Below are positions 63,635 to 64,000 of a DNA stretch of 64,000 nucleotides, piece by piece. Below the pieces are notes generated by a model. It was not told where the DNA came from and did not search any database. It worked only from the letters and a program-made list of their open reading frames with translations. Origin of the DNA: Ichthyophis bannanicus (taxonomy: Eukaryota; Chordata; Amphibia; Gymnophiona; Ichthyophiidae); assembly GCA_033557465.1 (NCBI GenBank), contig CM066041.1, forward strand, positions 153,549,532-153,613,531, written 5' to 3'. Each line of letters opens with the position of its first letter. Position 1 is the first letter of the stretch. A program made the translations under genes and the position numbers.

Positions 63635-63779
63635 GAGGCCATTGGCATTGCTCTTGAGGGAATCACACCGGCAATACAGCCCCGGCGGGAGGCTTCGTCT
63701 TCCAAAGCATTGATGGGGCTTCAGGATGTTCTCGAGGCCTCAACCTCGCAAGAACTACCTGTGCCATGCTTAGGGGTTC

Positions 63780-64000
63780 CGGCCATCCTTACCGGTACCA
63801 ACACCCAGGCATCGGCAGCGTCGATAGACCAGAGGATCCTCGCTATCAAGCGCAGCATCGCAGCTCTTCTTTCAGCTGCGGTACCGGTGGTCCGACAGGC
63901 ACCGGTACTGACACCAACGATACCGGTACCAACAGTACCGGCCCCGGTGGGAACTCTTCCCATGCCATCTCTGGCTGGAATTCACAAAGCGGTACCGGGT
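63780..64000 (+). repeat. GGTACC-rich segment in DIRS gag
   Basis: Repeated (A/C)CCGGTACC and GGTACCGG units encoding Pro-Val/Gly-Thr alternations; at least eight occurrences before the window ends. Confidence 0.7.

Larger units (their letters stand above)
63138..64000 (+). mobile_element. Second DIRS element, 5' end (runs off the window)
   Basis: Begins TTCCGTCTTTAAATTTC abruptly inside CR1 after AGAGAAGAGCGACCAA. After a short untranslated leader comes a gag N-terminus, then Pro/Val/Thr-rich sequence with many GGTACCGG-type motifs (63780-64000). A different family from the 16-22 kb element. Confidence 0.75.

Overview
The window is vertebrate nuclear DNA: an intron-dominated stretch of a large, repeat-packed genome. 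The repeats include DIRS tyrosine-recombinase retrotransposons with a methyltransferase-like domain, Penelope-like elements (PLEs) with GIY-YIG remnants, abundant CR1, L2, Rex-like and L1 LINEs, tRNA-derived SINEs, and hAT, mariner/pogo and Harbinger-like DNA elements. DIRS elements and PLEs are absent from mammals and essentially absent from birds. Together with introns of 8-13 kb, this points to an amphibian, most likely a caecilian; a reptile or fish is not excluded. No bacterial-type operon, tRNA or rRNA gene, or CRISPR array is present.

Host gene. Three short plus-strand segments have good splice sites and mutually compatible phases: 27520-27616 (out phase 1), 35936-36096 (in phase 1, out phase 0) and 49094-49207 (in and out phase 0). 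Read in order they resemble the C-terminal part of synergin gamma (SYNRG), an AP-1/clathrin-associated protein. I recognise this from memory of the family and no search was run. Neither the first nor the last exon of the gene is visible. A decayed partial copy of the first exon lies 0.7 kb upstream at 26799-26877.

Layout. 1-7.2 kb: an L1 ORF1 remnant split by two near-identical tRNA-SINEs, a 2.9-kb non-autonomous hAT element (8-bp target duplication) carrying a G/C-skewed minisatellite and a 165-bp-arm hairpin, then an ORF1-only (HAL1-like) L1. 7.2-16.3 kb: CR1, L1 ORF2, L2 and CR1 pieces plus a foldback element. 16.26-22.14 kb: a nearly complete but mutated DIRS retrotransposon on the minus strand, inserted in a CR1, with inverted terminal repeats and an internal complementary region. 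22.4-35.6 kb: a DIRS fragment, several MITEs, a Rex-like LINE, CR1 and L2 pieces, and the first coding exon. 35.6-49.3 kb: the second and third exons around a long L2 LINE, an unclassified 3-kb repeat with long purine tracts, and a second copy of the hAT family. 49.3-64 kb: an L1 ORF1/3' UTR element, then a CR1 interrupted in turn by a MITE, a pogo/Tigger-like element and PLE1, a second PLE (PLE2) in another LINE, and the start of a second DIRS element in a CR1.

Almost every transposable-element gene here is broken. The longest intact reading is the PLE2 reverse transcriptase (59273-60223), which is separated from its in-frame endonuclease domain by a single stop codon. The window is most informative as a stratified record of nested insertions in SYNRG-like introns: many junctions can be placed to the base because the interrupted host repeat is recognisable on both sides.
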